Source: Chrysemys picta bellii
Lineage: Eukaryota > Chordata > Testudines > Emydidae
Assembly: GCF_011386835.1 (NCBI RefSeq)
Contig: NC_088804.1
Coordinates: forward strand, 35,947,549 to 36,011,548
Direction of reading: 5' to 3'
Length of the DNA stretch: 64,000 nt
Below are positions 37,150-50,303 of the stretch, one piece after another. The position numbers and the translations under genes were made by a program. The stretch's first letter is position 1. Every line of letters starts with the position of its first letter. A model generated the notes under the pieces. That model searched no databases, was not told the origin of the DNA, and saw nothing but the letters and a program-made list of their open reading frames with translations.

Positions 37150-38590
37150 GCATAGTTAGAATCATAGAATGGTAGGACTAGAAGAGACCTCAAGAGGTCT
37201 TCTAGTTTAATCCCCTGCACTCAAGGCACGTCTAAGTATTATCTAGACAAGTGCTTCTCAAAGCTGGTCCGCCACTTATTCAGGGAAAGCCCCTGGCGGT
37301 CCAGGATGGTTTGTTTGCCTGCTGCATCCGCAAGTTCGGCTGATCGTGGCTCCCACTGGCCGCAGTTCACCGCTCCAGGCCAATGGGGGCTGCGGGAAGG
37401 GTGCCCAGCACATCCCTCGGCCCACACTGCTTCCCGCAGCCCCCATTGGCCTGGAGCGGCGAACCGCGGCCAGTGGGAGCGCGATTGTCCACATCTGCGG
37501 ACGTGGCAGGTAAACAAACTGGCCCGGCCCGCCAGGGGCTTTCCCTGAAGAAGCGGTGGATCGGCTTTGAGAAGCACTGATCTAGATCATACCTGACAGG
37601 TGTTTGTCTAACCAGCTCTTAAAAATCTCCAATGACTAAGATTCCATAACCTCCCTGGCAGTTTATTCCAGTGATTAACTACCCTGACAGGAAGTTTTTC
37701 CTAATGTCCAACTTAAACCTCCCTTGCTGCAATGTAAGATCATTGCTTCTTGTCCTATCCTCAGAGGTTAAAGAGAACAATTTTTCTCCCTCCTCCTTCT
37801 AACTGTCTTTTATGTACTTGAAAATTATTAATATGTCCACCCTCAATCTTCTCTTCTCCAGACTAAACAAACCCATTTTTTTTTCAATCTTCTCTCATAG
37901 ATCATGTTTTCTAGACCTTTAATCATTTTTTTTGTTCTTCTCTGGACTTTCTCCAATTTGTTCACATCTTTCCTGAAGTGTGGTGCCCAGAACTGGACAC
38001 AATACTCCAGTTGAGGCCTAATCAACTCAGAGAAGAGTGGAAGAATTACTTGTATCTTGCTTACAACACTACTGCTAATACATTCCAGAATGATGTTTGC
38101 TGCTTCTTTTTTTTTTTTTTTTTTTTGCAAAAGTGTTGAACCATTGACTCATGTTTAGCTTGTGATCCACTGTGGCCCCCAGATCCCTTTTTGCAGTACT
38201 CCTTCCTAGGCAGTCATTTCCCATTTTGTATGTGTGTAACTGATTGTTCCTTCCTAAGTAGAATATGTTGCATTTATCCTTATTGAATTTCATCTGTTTA
38301 CTTCAGACCATTTCTCCAGTTTGTCCAGATCATTTTGAATTTTAATCTATCCTCTAAAGCACTTGCAACCCCTCCTAGCTTTGTATTGTCTGCAAGCTTT
38401 ATAGGTGTACTCTCTATGCCATAATATAAATCAATGATGAAGGTATTGAACAGAATTGGACCCAGGAGCGATCCCTGTGGGACCCCACTCATTATGGCAT
38501 TCCAGATTGATGGTGAACCACTGATAACTACTTTCTGGGAACAGTGGTCCAACCAATTATGCACTCACCTTATAGTAGCTCTGTCTAAGG
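37150..38590 (-). pseudogene. CR1 LINE remnant with reverse transcriptase, split by a MITE
   Basis: On the plus strand the 3' end appears first, with an AATCATAGAATGG tail motif at 37160-37172. The minus-strand translation shows the reverse transcriptase motif B block (MSGVPQGSLLGPILFNTFI, near 38490) and a motif C-like LADNTKLGG block (near 38385), in which the second catalytic Asp is Asn. Several stops and shifts break the frame. A T run of over 20 bases lies at 38106-38126. The MITE at 37249-37579 interrupts the 3' part. Confidence 0.8.
37249..37579. mobile_element. GC-rich hAT-type MITE, terminal type B
   Basis: The ends AAGTGCTTCTCAAAGC and GCTTTGAGAAGCACTG are inverted. The flanks ATCTAGAC (37241-37248) and ATCTAGAT (37580-37587) match at 7 of 8. 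The GC-rich core again carries inverted CCAAT-type boxes and is close to that at 15158. It lies inside the CR1 remnant. Confidence 0.8.
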
Positions 38591-39340
38591 TTCACACCTA
38601 ATTATTTCATCCACCAATTAAAACCATTTCCATAAGGCCAAAGGGTTCTCTGAGTTTCTTTGAGTCCAACATCAGCACAGATCCTTAAGCTATATCAGTA
38701 GGCCTTTTTGTTTGGACTAATTCATTCTCTCTGTCTAGTTTTCTTACACCTGTTTGTAACATTCGTTATTGAAAATAATTTGACCTACTTCTTATGGTTA
38801 ATTCCCAAGCAGGCAAAAGTTATGGACTCAGTTGTCTCAACAAGTCTCCTCTTGCATCCAGGAGGGAAGTGGAGGCTATTATCATCTGCCACTGAAGAAA
38901 GGGCAAAAGAAAAGAGCAAGTAAAATAAACAAACAGACTAAACATAATCTGGCATATCATTTCTGTTCACTGGGATGCTGCTCTACAACAGTTCTCTCAC
39001 TTCGCAAAGCTGTATGCAGTTATAATTGAGCTGTGTCCCCAGTCTCACTCACGTTATTTCAAGGTGACATTTCTAAATGATAGCAGGTTTTTCCTGCTTC
39101 CCTTTAATCCCTAGATTCAGTGGAAGTGTAGAACTTCGGAAAGTACTGAGGTTTTCATTTCTATAGTGTAGAGATTTCACTGTCTATTGACTACATTGGT
39201 CACAGACACTAAGAAAGCAACAGTGGCCAGGAATGACTTTCCATTTTCAATCAGTCACATAGGGACATAGCCCATGGCTTTGTTATTTTGGATGGCTGTG
39301 AAGGCCTCAAGGAAGTTTTATCTGTACTGCATGTAGCAGC

Positions 39341-39722
39341 AACAGAGGGTCCTGTGGCACCATGTTTTTCTGTTTGCTGTATAGGATGCTGATCAGGTGG
39401 TTCCTCAGTTTCTTTGATAATGTATGGCATAATCTCTCACAGTGGTCTGTGCAGTATGTAGATAGCAATGGATTTTTCACCTTCAGTCCATTTGGTATGA
39501 TGTCCATCCGTTTGCATTTGGAAAGGAAGATGTTATCTGTCTGTATTTGTGCACGTTTCTTCATGAGGTTGATAGATTTCCATTCCATACGGCTAAATGC
39601 AGTGCCTGGCATGGTGTAAAGTATCAGAGGGGTAGCCGTGTTAGTCTGAATCTGTAAAAAGCAACAGAGGGTCCTGTTGCTTTTTACAGATTCAGACTAA
39701 CACGGCTACCCCTCTGATACTT
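39341..39722 (-). mobile_element. Rearranged Penelope-like element with an N-terminal ORF piece and a hairpin
   Basis: The copy is flanked by the 13-base duplication TGCATGTAGCAGC (39328-39340 and 39723-39735). In minus-strand order it holds an inverted tail, a perfect 50-base-arm hairpin, the start of a reading frame, and a short direct join back to terminal-repeat sequence (GGTGCCACAGGACCCTCTG). The reading frame is described separately. The layout is that of a PLE with inverted and deleted internal pieces. Confidence 0.75.
39363..39612 (-). pseudogene. Penelope-like element N-terminal coding fragment
   Basis: The open frame gives about 83 residues before it runs into the terminal-repeat piece. 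It shows a pattern I associate with the region before the reverse transcriptase in Penelope proteins: a cysteine-containing segment, an IIPNGLKVK-like motif (position 'G..P.GL..K'), then LCHTLSKKLRNHL. The GIY-YIG endonuclease and the reverse transcriptase itself are absent. Function is impossible in this state. An unrelated protein is unlikely but a profile search would settle it. Confidence 0.6.
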
Positions 39723-39723
39723 T
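39618..39723. repeat. Perfect 50-base-arm inverted repeat inside the PLE copy
   Basis: The arms 39618-39667 and 39674-39723 are exact complements with a 6-base loop. They consist of PLE terminal-repeat sequence in both orientations. Confidence 0.95.
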
Positions 39724-39735
39724 GCATGTAGCAGC

Positions 39736-42700
39736 CTGAATCCTAAGTAACACAAACCAAGGAGAGCATATTTGTCTGCAGGTTCACATTCTATGCCTTC
39801 TCTCTCTACGTGATAAGACCTACTTCAAGATGTGGGCTAGGACCTAGACTGCCATCTTTCTCCCCACGCCTCTCCCAAAATTCTACAATCACCAGAGATG
39901 CTGCAATTGACAGAGACTCATAGGTACATGCAGGACACACCACCTTTCTCACACTACTCCCAGGCCTGAGTAGTATCCCAAATGGCCAGTTGGCACTTCT
40001 TCCATTCCACCTTTTCCTGTGTAATCCATCTCTGCAAATAATATTTCAGAACTAACTGTCTCATTGGGAGGGGAAAAGAATATTGTTCTAATAGGACACC
40101 AATTTATGCTTCTACTTACCCTTGTATTTGGTAACTAGATGCTATGGTGGATAGCATATTACAAATTCATAGAGGGGAACAGATGACTGGATGGATGGTG
40201 AGAGAATAAAGGCGAGATGGGCTCTTGAGTATTCATCTTGCAGATGGTTTCTTCCCGGTCTCTATTTACTAGTTCCTTTTTGTCTTTCCAGTCTAATACC
40301 CTGTGGTATCTTTTCAGTGGCTCTTTCAGTTCAGGGCAGATTGCTCGTTCTCAAGGAGCCAAGGACAATTTAAGAAAATAATATCTTTTTTTTTAAGTTT
40401 CAAACATTAGTGAGGTTAGAGGAATAAAACAAAGGAACTGAGAGGGGTTAGGAATATCCTGAAACAATTAACAGAATTGGATTTAGCTTAGAACTCAGTA
40501 ACACATTGGACAAAATCTGTAAGGAAAAACAACCTGGACCACAGATAATCAGAAGGAGAGAAATATTTTGAAAACAGTCATATTCCAATAAACGCCCGGT
40601 GGTGAGTTGGATTTTTTTGGCCATTGAAGTGAATGTACTGTATCTAGGAGTAATGAAATGAAACTGAACAAAAGAAAATACCAGAGAACATTTCCTATCA
40701 AGACTACAAACAATGAAATAATCTCCAAGGCTGCTGAGACATTTAATAGTAGAGTGGGGAAAAACATCCAGTTTTAAGGGCAATTCTGCATAGGCAGGTG
40801 ATGGCAAAGTTAAAATAATAGTTTCTCCCCCTCTTTCATTTCTATTACTTTACTTTTATAGGAGTTTCTTAATGACACATTTAACTTAAGAGGAAAAACT
40901 TAAAATGAGTATTAAAATAGAAATATATTGGTTTGTATTTTTAGTAACAATGTTTGCTTTATTTAATTTTTTAATTTGAATTTAAGCCACATAGGTTAAC
41001 CACTCAAAAATATTCAAATATTTATTTATTTTTTTAACATTTCGGAGAGATTTTGATTAATGAAAGAAAAGTCGGGTAAAAATCTGGAATATGGAACAAA
41101 CAATATATTATGGACCACCAGTTCGGTGGGGCTCATCAGTTGATATGATGGAAAAATAAATCAGGTGAGAAGACTCACTGATGTAGAAAAAGTTATTTCT
41201 GGAAAAATGTGTTCAGTCTGTGATGACTTCAATGAAGAACTGTCATCTGACAATTTTATTGTTAAATAATCCAAGCAGTTCACTTTTGAGTATCCCAGAT
41301 GTTCAGATAATGAGGTGCAATTTTATTTTAAGCTTAAAAAGTGTTGGAGCAAATGTTTTTCCCCTTTCCAGATACTGTTGGATTTTTTAAAGTCTTTTCA
41401 AAGGTATAAATTGGCTACTTCAGAAAAAAAATGCAAGTAGACAAACATAAGCATGGCAGAAGAATGAAAGCAAGAAAAAGTTTGAAACATTAGTTTATCC
41501 AGATTGTTTTATCTTTTGAGTCATGCAAGTTTCTGCTCGGTTGTAGAAAATTGTCTCAGAAATTGCTCCAGGCAGTTAGCTCAGAAAATTGCGTTTCCAG
41601 ATTTGTTCAGAGACTAATATGCTTGTTCACATTGGCTCACTTTAAAGGGACACTAACAGGTAGTTTAGCCTCAGATTTTAACATATCTCTTAAAATAAGA
41701 TGGGGGTTTTCTGGAGTTTAAGGGAAAATTTCAACACGTGCTCATAAGTAAAAAATCTTCTACTACTACAGTTTGTGCACAATCATGCCTGTGCATTCTG
41801 CACTAGTATCAACAGGTTTCCTGAATCTGTGGACCCACTGTGGGCCTTGTCTCCACTTCATCTCTGTCCACCTAACTGGATCTGAAAGCTGATAGTTCTG
41901 ACACCTGAGTAAGCCTTGATGATCCTCTCTCTTGCTGCTGTGGGATATGTTGTCCTGTCATTTCCTGCTTGTTTGTATTCAGGTCTCCCATCAAGCACCA
42001 GTTGGCACTTATAGAGACATTCCTTATGTGCCTCTTTTCCCCCTCAGCTGACATGTCAGTGCAGAGGCAACACAAGGGGTGAAATCCCATTGACTTCAAT
42101 GGAGCTGGAAATTCATCCAAGAAAATGTGCCCATCCTTTCTATGATCTTAGAGAGGTGCAGGCATTGAGGATGGTGTGGTGAAATAAAGGAGCTGGGGGG
42201 TGGAATACATGCTGGCTCAATTCAAATATGCAAAACCAGCAGGGAAATAACTTTCATGCTTTTAAGGGATTGAATGGAAGACTAAAACCAAACAAAGAAC
42301 TTTTAGGAAGTGCTTTGCTGCACACTGATCTTGGGCAGTTTCCTCGATGGACGGGATATTGCAGCTACCTCACAACCACTGTCCCATTCCAGTCGGTATT
42401 TCACCTCCAGGCAGCACTGCTCTGGTTAGCACTGCCATTAATGGTTTAAGTGTGTAAGTGAATGTAGCCCAGAAAGTATAAGCAGGAGGTCTCTAACCTA
42501 GAAAGTGATGCACGCTACATCTTCAGTGTTAACATGTATTTAATCTTTTTACTGAGTGTGTATGTTGAAGCCATTCAAGCCTCTCTCTGCTGCTGACTGA
42601 TTCCATGTCTTCATATTTAACTCAGTTATGCACTTAGGTGGCATTCATGGAAAGAGAATTGCTGGTCTCATTCAAGATGCTTTTTTTATTCATCGTAGCC

Positions 42701-43057
42701 GCTCTATCCACAGAACTACTGCCTCAAATAAACAGTTTATATGATGATCTGTTAATTTGACGATCATTTCAAACTTGTCACTGTGGGGTTAAGCCTGGCA
42801 GTAAACTACAGAACACGGACCCCTTTGGGACCTCCATAAGACCTCAGGCTGGCATAGTGTCTTGAAGAGGGCGAGTTATTCTCTCCTCCCTGATGCAGGC
42901 TGGGTTAGCTCTCCTGGCTGGTGCAGCAGGAGACATGGAGGGATGGCCCCATTCTCTTTCTGCCTCTTTGCCCCAGGGCCAGTGTGTTTAATCGATAGGG
43001 TTCAATTAAGATCGAATGGGGCCAGGATCAAACAAAATTGTGCTTCCTTCCATTATT
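39736..43057. other. Ordinary intron, nothing clear
   Basis: No recognisable gene or repeat. A CCCATTGACTTCAATGG motif lies near 42087. Confidence 0.6.
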
Positions 43058-43165
43058 GTTGTTTATTTGTATTACAATGGTGCCTATGAGCCCCGGTCAT
43101 GCTAGGACTCCATTCTGCTAGGCATTGTACAAACACAACACAAAAAGACAGTCCCTATTGTTGGG
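43058..43165 (+). repeat. Old amniote interspersed repeat (CR1/L3-type)
   Basis: The stretch TTATTTGTATTACAATGGTGCC ... GGCATTGTACAAACACAACAC matches the family at 11868 (inverted) and 25185. Confidence 0.55.
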
Positions 43166-44989
43166 CCCTTTGTACAGATTCCCACTTCCTTTCACTCTTT
43201 GATCTTCATCTACAGCCCTGCATCCCTCTTATTCCCAGTTTTCCCCATTCAGTGGTGTTCTTAGTCTTCTCCAGTGAGGTCTCTCATAAAGGCTTGGTTT
43301 CTCTCTGACTCACTGCCATACTGGTCTTCTTTAGATTCAGGGCCCCACACGGATCCTTCCTAAATACCTCCATCAACTGTGGTGTCTGAAGTCTTGAGAC
43401 TTTGATAGATGATCCTCAAAAGGTGTGGTTTGGATGACCACCCTAGAAATTTGGATGCTTAAGCAAAACTTATTTGAACATCTTGAGACAGCATTAGTCT
43501 GTATATTAGGTTTTCACATTAGATTTGTGTAATGTCCTCCTTGTCTGGCTGAAATACCCCAAGAAGATCTTTTTGTGTAGTATTTTGATTCTTCCTCTTC
43601 TGACCCAGAATTTCAGATGCAAATGAAAGCAACCTTTTTGACCTTCATGTGCAAAGTTCAGTTAGAGTTTGCGTGTGAGGTTTGAGTCAGTTCTAACTTC
43701 ACCTAAACCACTTTAGCCCTTTCTGATTGAAATGTATTGATTTCAGTGGATGTAGAATTAGGTCAAGGGATCAAAAATTCCAAACTTGGGTGTCTACCAT
43801 AGCTCCTTAAATCCTTGTTTTATGCTTCTTAATAAGTGTCCTCAACTTCACAGCTGTAGACCATCTAAGTTTCACATTAAACTCAGTAGGGTCTATGCCT
43901 ATTGAATTTAGACGCCTAATTTTAGTCACCTAAATTTGAGAAGTTTTCCTTTAATGTCTAAATCATGCACGTCCATGTCCCCCCGCCTCCACATTTAAAA
44001 AGTCTGAAACAAGAACCAGCTGTATATTAGATTAATTTGCAAGTGATGTCTTCTTATTGACAGAAAAGACTATACCCAACAATGTATATTACCTGACAAT
44101 GTATTTGATGAATCAATAGCAGGAAACACACATGCTAGAGACAGAGAATGAGAAAGAATGTTTGAATGAGAAATTCCATCAGAATAGAAAGATAAATGAT
44201 GAAATAATGGGTGAGTGAAGTCTCTCCTCAGTCCTGCAATACTGTAAAAATAATTTCCTCAGGCACAGAATACACTCTCTTAACACATGAGGTATTTAAA
44301 TAAAAATGTTAAAAAGCATACCTAACAAACAGCAGATTTGGGACTGTTTAGATGACTTTTCTTAAACTTAATCCATACAAAATGCATGGAGCTACACAAT
44401 TAATAGGAGCGCAAGATAGGGGTAACATCTCACTATGCCTGACATCATGCCTTTTATACATAGTGATGCCTCTGAAATGTCAACCACTTCTGTTAGTGCT
44501 GAGCAAGCTTGCAACATTCTCTTTGTCTCCCCCTTGGCCCTTGTTAATGTTTCTCCTTATGGTTCTTCTCATATAGATGTAAATATATCTGAAGTGGCTC
44601 TTACTAGATAATATCTTATGAGATATACTGGGTATCTTGAGTAGAATACAGTATACATTATCGTGAAAATAATCATCCTTGCACTCAAATCTTTTTCACC
44701 CACTTAGCTGGAATATAATTATGAGCTGGTAAATTCTTAGGAGCAGATTGTAAATACCTTACATACATGAGTGAGCAATTACTCACATCCGTAGTTCTGG
44801 CTTGACTTCCTTGGGGCTATTCCTGTGACAAACTGCTCACCAATGTTAGTAAGGGATTCACAATCTAGACCTTTGGTTGTAATAATAATGAGAATACTTT
44901 GCACCCTCTGTCACATCTCCCATCCAAGAATCTCATGGAAATTTACAAATATGAAGTATGCCTCAGATAGCACACTCCTGAGAGAGGCG

Positions 44990-45230
44990 TTCCAATGTTA
45001 CAGTTGGAGAAATTGCGGCACAGAGAGGTTGTGACTTGTCTGTGGTCACTCAAGGCCTGATCCAAAGCTCACTGATGTCAATGGGAGTCTTTCCAATGAC
45101 TTTAATGGGCTTTGGATTGTGCCCACAATGAATCAGTGAGAGAGCTGGGGATTGAGTCCAGTTCTGATTCCTGGTCTATTGCTAAAGCTACTAGATAATG
45201 GGACCTTCTTCCTTGCAGTGCTTTCATTTT
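44990..45230 (+). repeat. MIR-like SINE, interrupted by a MITE
   Basis: The left half reads TACAGTTGGAGAAATTGCGG ... CACAGAGAGGTTG ... GGTCACTCAA. The right half reads AATCAGTGAGAGAGCTGGGG ... TCTGATTCCTGGTC. Together they follow MIR order. Confidence 0.65.
45054..45125. mobile_element. 71-base palindromic MITE inside a MIR
   Basis: The ends GGCCTGATCCAAAG and, inverted, GGGCACAATCCAAAG are related. CAA lies on both sides (45051-45053 and 45126-45128). The centre holds opposing TCAATGGGA and CCAATGACTT motifs, the signature of a widespread amniote MITE. Confidence 0.55.
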
Positions 45231-47357
45231 CAAGATACTGTATCCACATAAGTAGTAGAGATACTAGTGAAATTGCTCGGAATTTGCTATCATGGCTGTA
45301 TTCAAGTCTTCCTCGGTGTTGTATGACAGAATACAAATCTGCTGTTCTCAGAGGGGTTACATAAAATATTAAAATGAAAATTACTTTCACAATAGAGAGT
45401 CTGTTGTAAGGCAGTATAGAAATATACATCCATTGGCTACAGACCATTTTTTCTGGTCCTGTAATTCCAAAACATTTTTTAAAATGGAGTACTGCAGAAT
45501 TCTTGGCTATAATTTAGACTAGGCCCCTTGAGCAACCTTTCACCATTCCAAACCAGCTGAGTTATTTACATTTTAACACCATTATGTCTTCTGCATATTC
45601 CATATGAAAACTTCATTATTATGTATCTCATTTGAACCTTATGACACTCTATATCATGAAATGTCATGAGAGATTTACACTGGCCATCAAGTAATTAATG
45701 TACATTTTAAAATGTGTCAGGATACATATTTATATGATAGATTATAATGGACCTGTCACCGCTATTATGATCTACCCATACATCCCCAGTAAAAATGTGG
45801 AGGCTAGAAGTGAGACAAAATAAATAACTTGCTTATAGCAAAGCAGATATTTAAAAAAAAACAAGCTCTGTTCTTGTACAAATATAATTCTATAAACACA
45901 CGTAAACAATTGTCTATAACTATTAGAACAGATGAGAGTTGTCCTTGAGTGCATGGGAAGGTAACTGCATTTTCTGTTAGGTTCTGATAAAGAAAGCCCT
46001 TAATCACAGGCTTAACTTTAAGCACATGCTTAAATTGCAGTGAAGACCATGGGATTTAAGTGTGTGCTTAAGTTCTTTCCTGAACAGAGATTCTTTTCTT
46101 GAAGAATAGCAAAATATGAGTTAGATTGTAATTTCTCAAACAAAACTGGGTTTTATTTTTATCTAGAAATGAGTTAATGATATTAAGTTGCTTCATAACT
46201 ACACTCGTAGCATATAAAATGAGGAAAATTGAAGAATTTCCTGTTGTTTGATAATATATACAGAAATCCCACTTCATTTTAACACACTTAAACTGTTTAA
46301 CTATTACACTTGCTGGTCAAGTGGATTAAGACTTCCTGCTGTATTGCAGAGGAATCATTTTGAAGTACCCCAATATTTGAGACTAGAAATTAGGTGCTTC
46401 TCAGTTTGAGTAGGAGTTTCTCTAGTTAGAATATTCTTTCAACCATAGGATTTGGTTAGCCTGTCAGAGATGTCAGAATGGTTTCAAGGTAAGAGAACAA
46501 CATACACCCAACATCAACAAACCCTTCAGCCAATGACAATGAAATGCCAGAAATCAATTTAGAGGTATATTCATCAGGCTGTGCAGGGCTTCACATGCTT
46601 GCCTCAAATTAATGGTAATGGGAATTATGTACACAAATCCTTACACATTGAAAAGAGGAATATATCTGTGGAGTGAGGACTAGTGGGGTTATAATAAAAT
46701 AAAGTATAGGAAATATATGTACCTACCACTTTCTGGCCATCTTCCAGATTTGTGAAAGAGGACTGCAATGAAGAAATGTAAATGGATATTGTAGAGTGTA
46801 CTCTGAATAAATCTTACATTGAATGAAGAGTTCTTCAAATAAACATGTGCCAGTCTTTGTCTGTGGCCTTACAGGGAAAAAAAGCCATGTTCTTAACTCT
46901 AGGTTTTTTCCTTGAGTTGGCTAAATAGAGTGGCCAAGGCAGTTTGTACTTTATGCACAAGTTTTCAGGTCAAGTTCAAGACTATGGGAGAGCCTAATCT
47001 TTAGCTCAATCTACTAACTCATGCACAAACTACAGTACACCTTGTCTTCACTAGGATTTTACTGGGAAATAACTGAAGTTCACTAACTCAAGAACACAGC
47101 TTTTTGTTCCAAGGGAAGACAAGGCCTATGTTACAAATTATCAATGAAAGAAATGCTTTCAAGACGATCTAAATAATTTTCTTAAATGTATAAGAAATCA
47201 CCTGGCACGATTTTTACCCACAGCCTCAGCTGATATGTGTACTGATGTGCAGGATGATAGAAGTTTCACACTATAAAGTCGCTGATGACAATGGGAGTTT
47301 GCCAGACTAGCGGGAGTGAACGCTTCAGGATCTAGCCCACAGTTTTTGGCATTTCTG

Positions 47358-47413
<56 letters not shown>

Positions 47414-49907
47414 ACAGTGTATGATAGTTTTTCTTGTCTCCAGAGCACCATCTGTGCACCATATTTGTTAACTAAACTTCTTTATAAGCTACTGTACATC
47501 ACTCATTTTAGACATAAATGTTCTTCTGTCCCTGCTGTGTTTTTACTGTTTCTCTCTGTTAATGATTAATATTAGAAATGTTGATTCATGAAAATGAAGT
47601 GATAGAAAATGGTGTGTTATGAAGCAGCTAATCCACGATAAACATTTTCAATCTTCTCCTGCTGTTGCCTGCCACTGCATCCTTTATTTATAGTGTTGTT
47701 ACAAATACTCAAGGTTGAGGTGAGGGTGTACACAACTGCAAACTCTCATGTGGATAGTAATGGCGTAGAGATAAACTCTCCCCTTCACAAAAATACGCTA
47801 GGATTTATTTAACTGCATAGAAAGAGATCTGGGTAAAATATCAAGATTGCTATCTGGTCTTATTTTGATTAGGGCAGGTGGATTTCTACTAATTTTACCC
47901 CGTACAACAAAAAAGCAATCAAAACATTTTTGAGCCAACTGTTAGCACAGGAAGTAATAACAGTTGAGACATCATCACTTTTATCGTTTGAAAAATAAGT
48001 CCAAGAATTAGAAGTGCCATAAATGTACGTTAAAGACTTTACTTGTTTGGGGAGGGGGAGTCTATTTTTTATTAATATTAAGTGCAGGTTTTTAACTATT
48101 ATATGTGCATCTAGTCAATAATAAAAATAAAATTTTTCATTTACAGTACACTTAAACTCCAAAAAGCCACTCTTTACATGGCATCTTGGTCCTTCCATGT
48201 TGTTTCCCGGTGACTCCTGATTAAATCTGCTAAACTGACAAGTGGTTTTCACATTTGCTAGCCCTGCAATCCCATTTTGTGTTCTGAGAGTTAAGCTGGG
48301 TTCTTTTCAGCTTGTACATCAGCAGCTGTGCTAAAGATTTTGCGGTTAAATTCTGCCTTCAGTTATTAAGCCTATTTTTCCAATTATTTAGTGAGGCTGC
48401 GCAAGTGTAACTAGAGGTAATATCTGTGCCTGTAATCTGTGCCTTCATTAACTTTGAAGCTTAGACTCCATTAAAAAAGCATGAACCGGAAAAGTCTCCA
48501 ACACGCATTCCTGTTGTGTTGCCTGTACAATGCTAAGAGGGCTAAAAATTATTTTTGTCAGTGGCATGAAGCAAATATTGGGGTAAACAGCAGATTTGTT
48601 GAAGAAGATACGATTTTTATCCACTTTGCAAGTAGAAATACTTAAATCATCTTTATTCTGCTTCTATTTGCAGTGATGAGTAATACTGAATATAAGTAAC
48701 ATGCATAGTGATGGCTAAATAGTCTGTTTGTGCTTCATTTAAATTTGGTTAGGAAGAGACTGCTTTCAAAGCAAGACCCGATAACATCCTTTGAAAGTCC
48801 AATGCCTATTTACATGCACATTGCTAACTAGCTCCACCTAGAGAAGATTCTCCATAACAGGTTTTTCCACATACTATTTAATATTATTTAGTGCTTATTT
48901 TGATAGTCATATATAGTCAGCCTTTGGTAAACCTGTTAACACCAGTGGAATTACTGCAGGTTTACACTAGTGTGATGAAATCAGAATCTGGTTCAAAGAC
49001 CCTAGAAATATTTTAATTTATACTATTAAAATTGCACTTGTTTGATCCCTAATTTGAATAATGTCCTTATTGAATTTCTGATTACAATTAAATAATTAGC
49101 TATTTCCTTTGTTAAATGTATGTTTTATGGATTAAGGTTCTGATTTCCAATAGCACCTCAGCTTGTCTCCAGTTTAGCTCCCGAAAATAATTGCAGCTGT
49201 ATTTTGTTAGCACTTTGATGGATAGTGTCAGGTATTTACATTTCTGAATGCTGTCAGATGTGGGTGCAAACTATAGGGCTGCTTCTGCAGATTAGGACTT
49301 TAGAACATAAGCTTTTATGCAGCCATTTTAATACAAAAATTAAACATAGAATATTGCATAATATACCCTAATAAACAAATGGCAAGTTTTGTGGTAAGGT
49401 AAATGTTCTACGCAATGTTTTCCTACAGGATTTTTTTACCCTTCGTATATTGAGTAGAAGTGCTGTATCTTCAGTTTAAAAGATTCTCTGGATCTTGATT
49501 CCTCAACTGCTGCTACTCAGATGCTGCTGACCTATTGGTTACAATACCAACTTTACTCACATTGACTGTACAAAGTAGATATACTGGAACTCAGAGGGTG
49601 GTTCATTTTCTTAGCTCTGAGGAACACGTACTTCATTACGTTGGGTACTGCTAGTCTGATTTAAATTATTTGTAGGCATTTCCCAGACCATTTGATTTTT
49701 GTCGAGAGACACTTTCTTGTTAGCTGGCACTAACTAGAGAAATACTGTCATTTCGGTGAGCATATATGTACTCTCCTCATTGGAATTAAGCTGCTCAGTG
49801 ATATTTGTTCACTTCTAGTCCTTTCTTGCAATGGTCCATTAACAAAGAAACTAACAGGAAGGGACAGAAAGAGTAGCTAAGCTAAAATTATGATATTACT
49901 TTCAGTA
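45231..49907. other. Ordinary intron apart from one microsatellite
   Basis: AT-rich intron; only the GT microsatellite at 47362 stands out. Confidence 0.6.
47362..47410 (+). repeat. GT dinucleotide microsatellite
   Basis: About 24 perfect GT units. The valine-cysteine open frame here is only the repeat read in one frame. Confidence 0.95.
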
Positions 49908-50303
49908 TCTATCTGTGACGCAAACCCGCAGCCAAATCAGGGCTGCTCGCTCAGCTGCCCCTCCAACAGAACCAGGCAGAGTTCCTCTGGGCCGTGTCCA
50001 CTGGCTTCCTGGACACCTTCAGGGAGCAGTAGGTACTATTTGGGGTTCTCTGCTTGGTTTCTCCCTCTGGATCTCTGCTTTTGAACCTGTGACCCTCCCG
50101 CCCCTGTTTTTCATTTGCTGTCTCCCAGAATCTTTTGATGTCTGGGTCCAATGGCCCTTCCCCTTAGGCTGGGGGGTCCCTTTACATCCCCAGAGCCTCA
50201 ATAGGTGCCTCTCCAACAGAGCTATGGTGAATCACTACTCAGGCATGCAGCAACAACCCTGCTGCACTAACATACCCTTCCCACAAAGACTACAGTGACT
50301 CAG
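49908..50303 (+). repeat. C-rich interspersed sequence, left flank of CR1
   Basis: The stretch starts near TGTGACGCAAACC and is rich in C and T. A similar C/T-rich character returns after the CR1 at 51556-52080, suggesting one repeat, possibly an LTR-type element, interrupted by CR1. Family not recognised. Confidence 0.4.

Larger units (their letters stand above)
36640..38785 (+). repeat. Unclassified long interspersed repeat, copy 2, split by CR1
   Basis: The parts 36640-37160 and 38592-38785 match copy 1 at 22088-22775 in the same order. The CR1 at about 37150-38590 sits between them. Confidence 0.55.
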
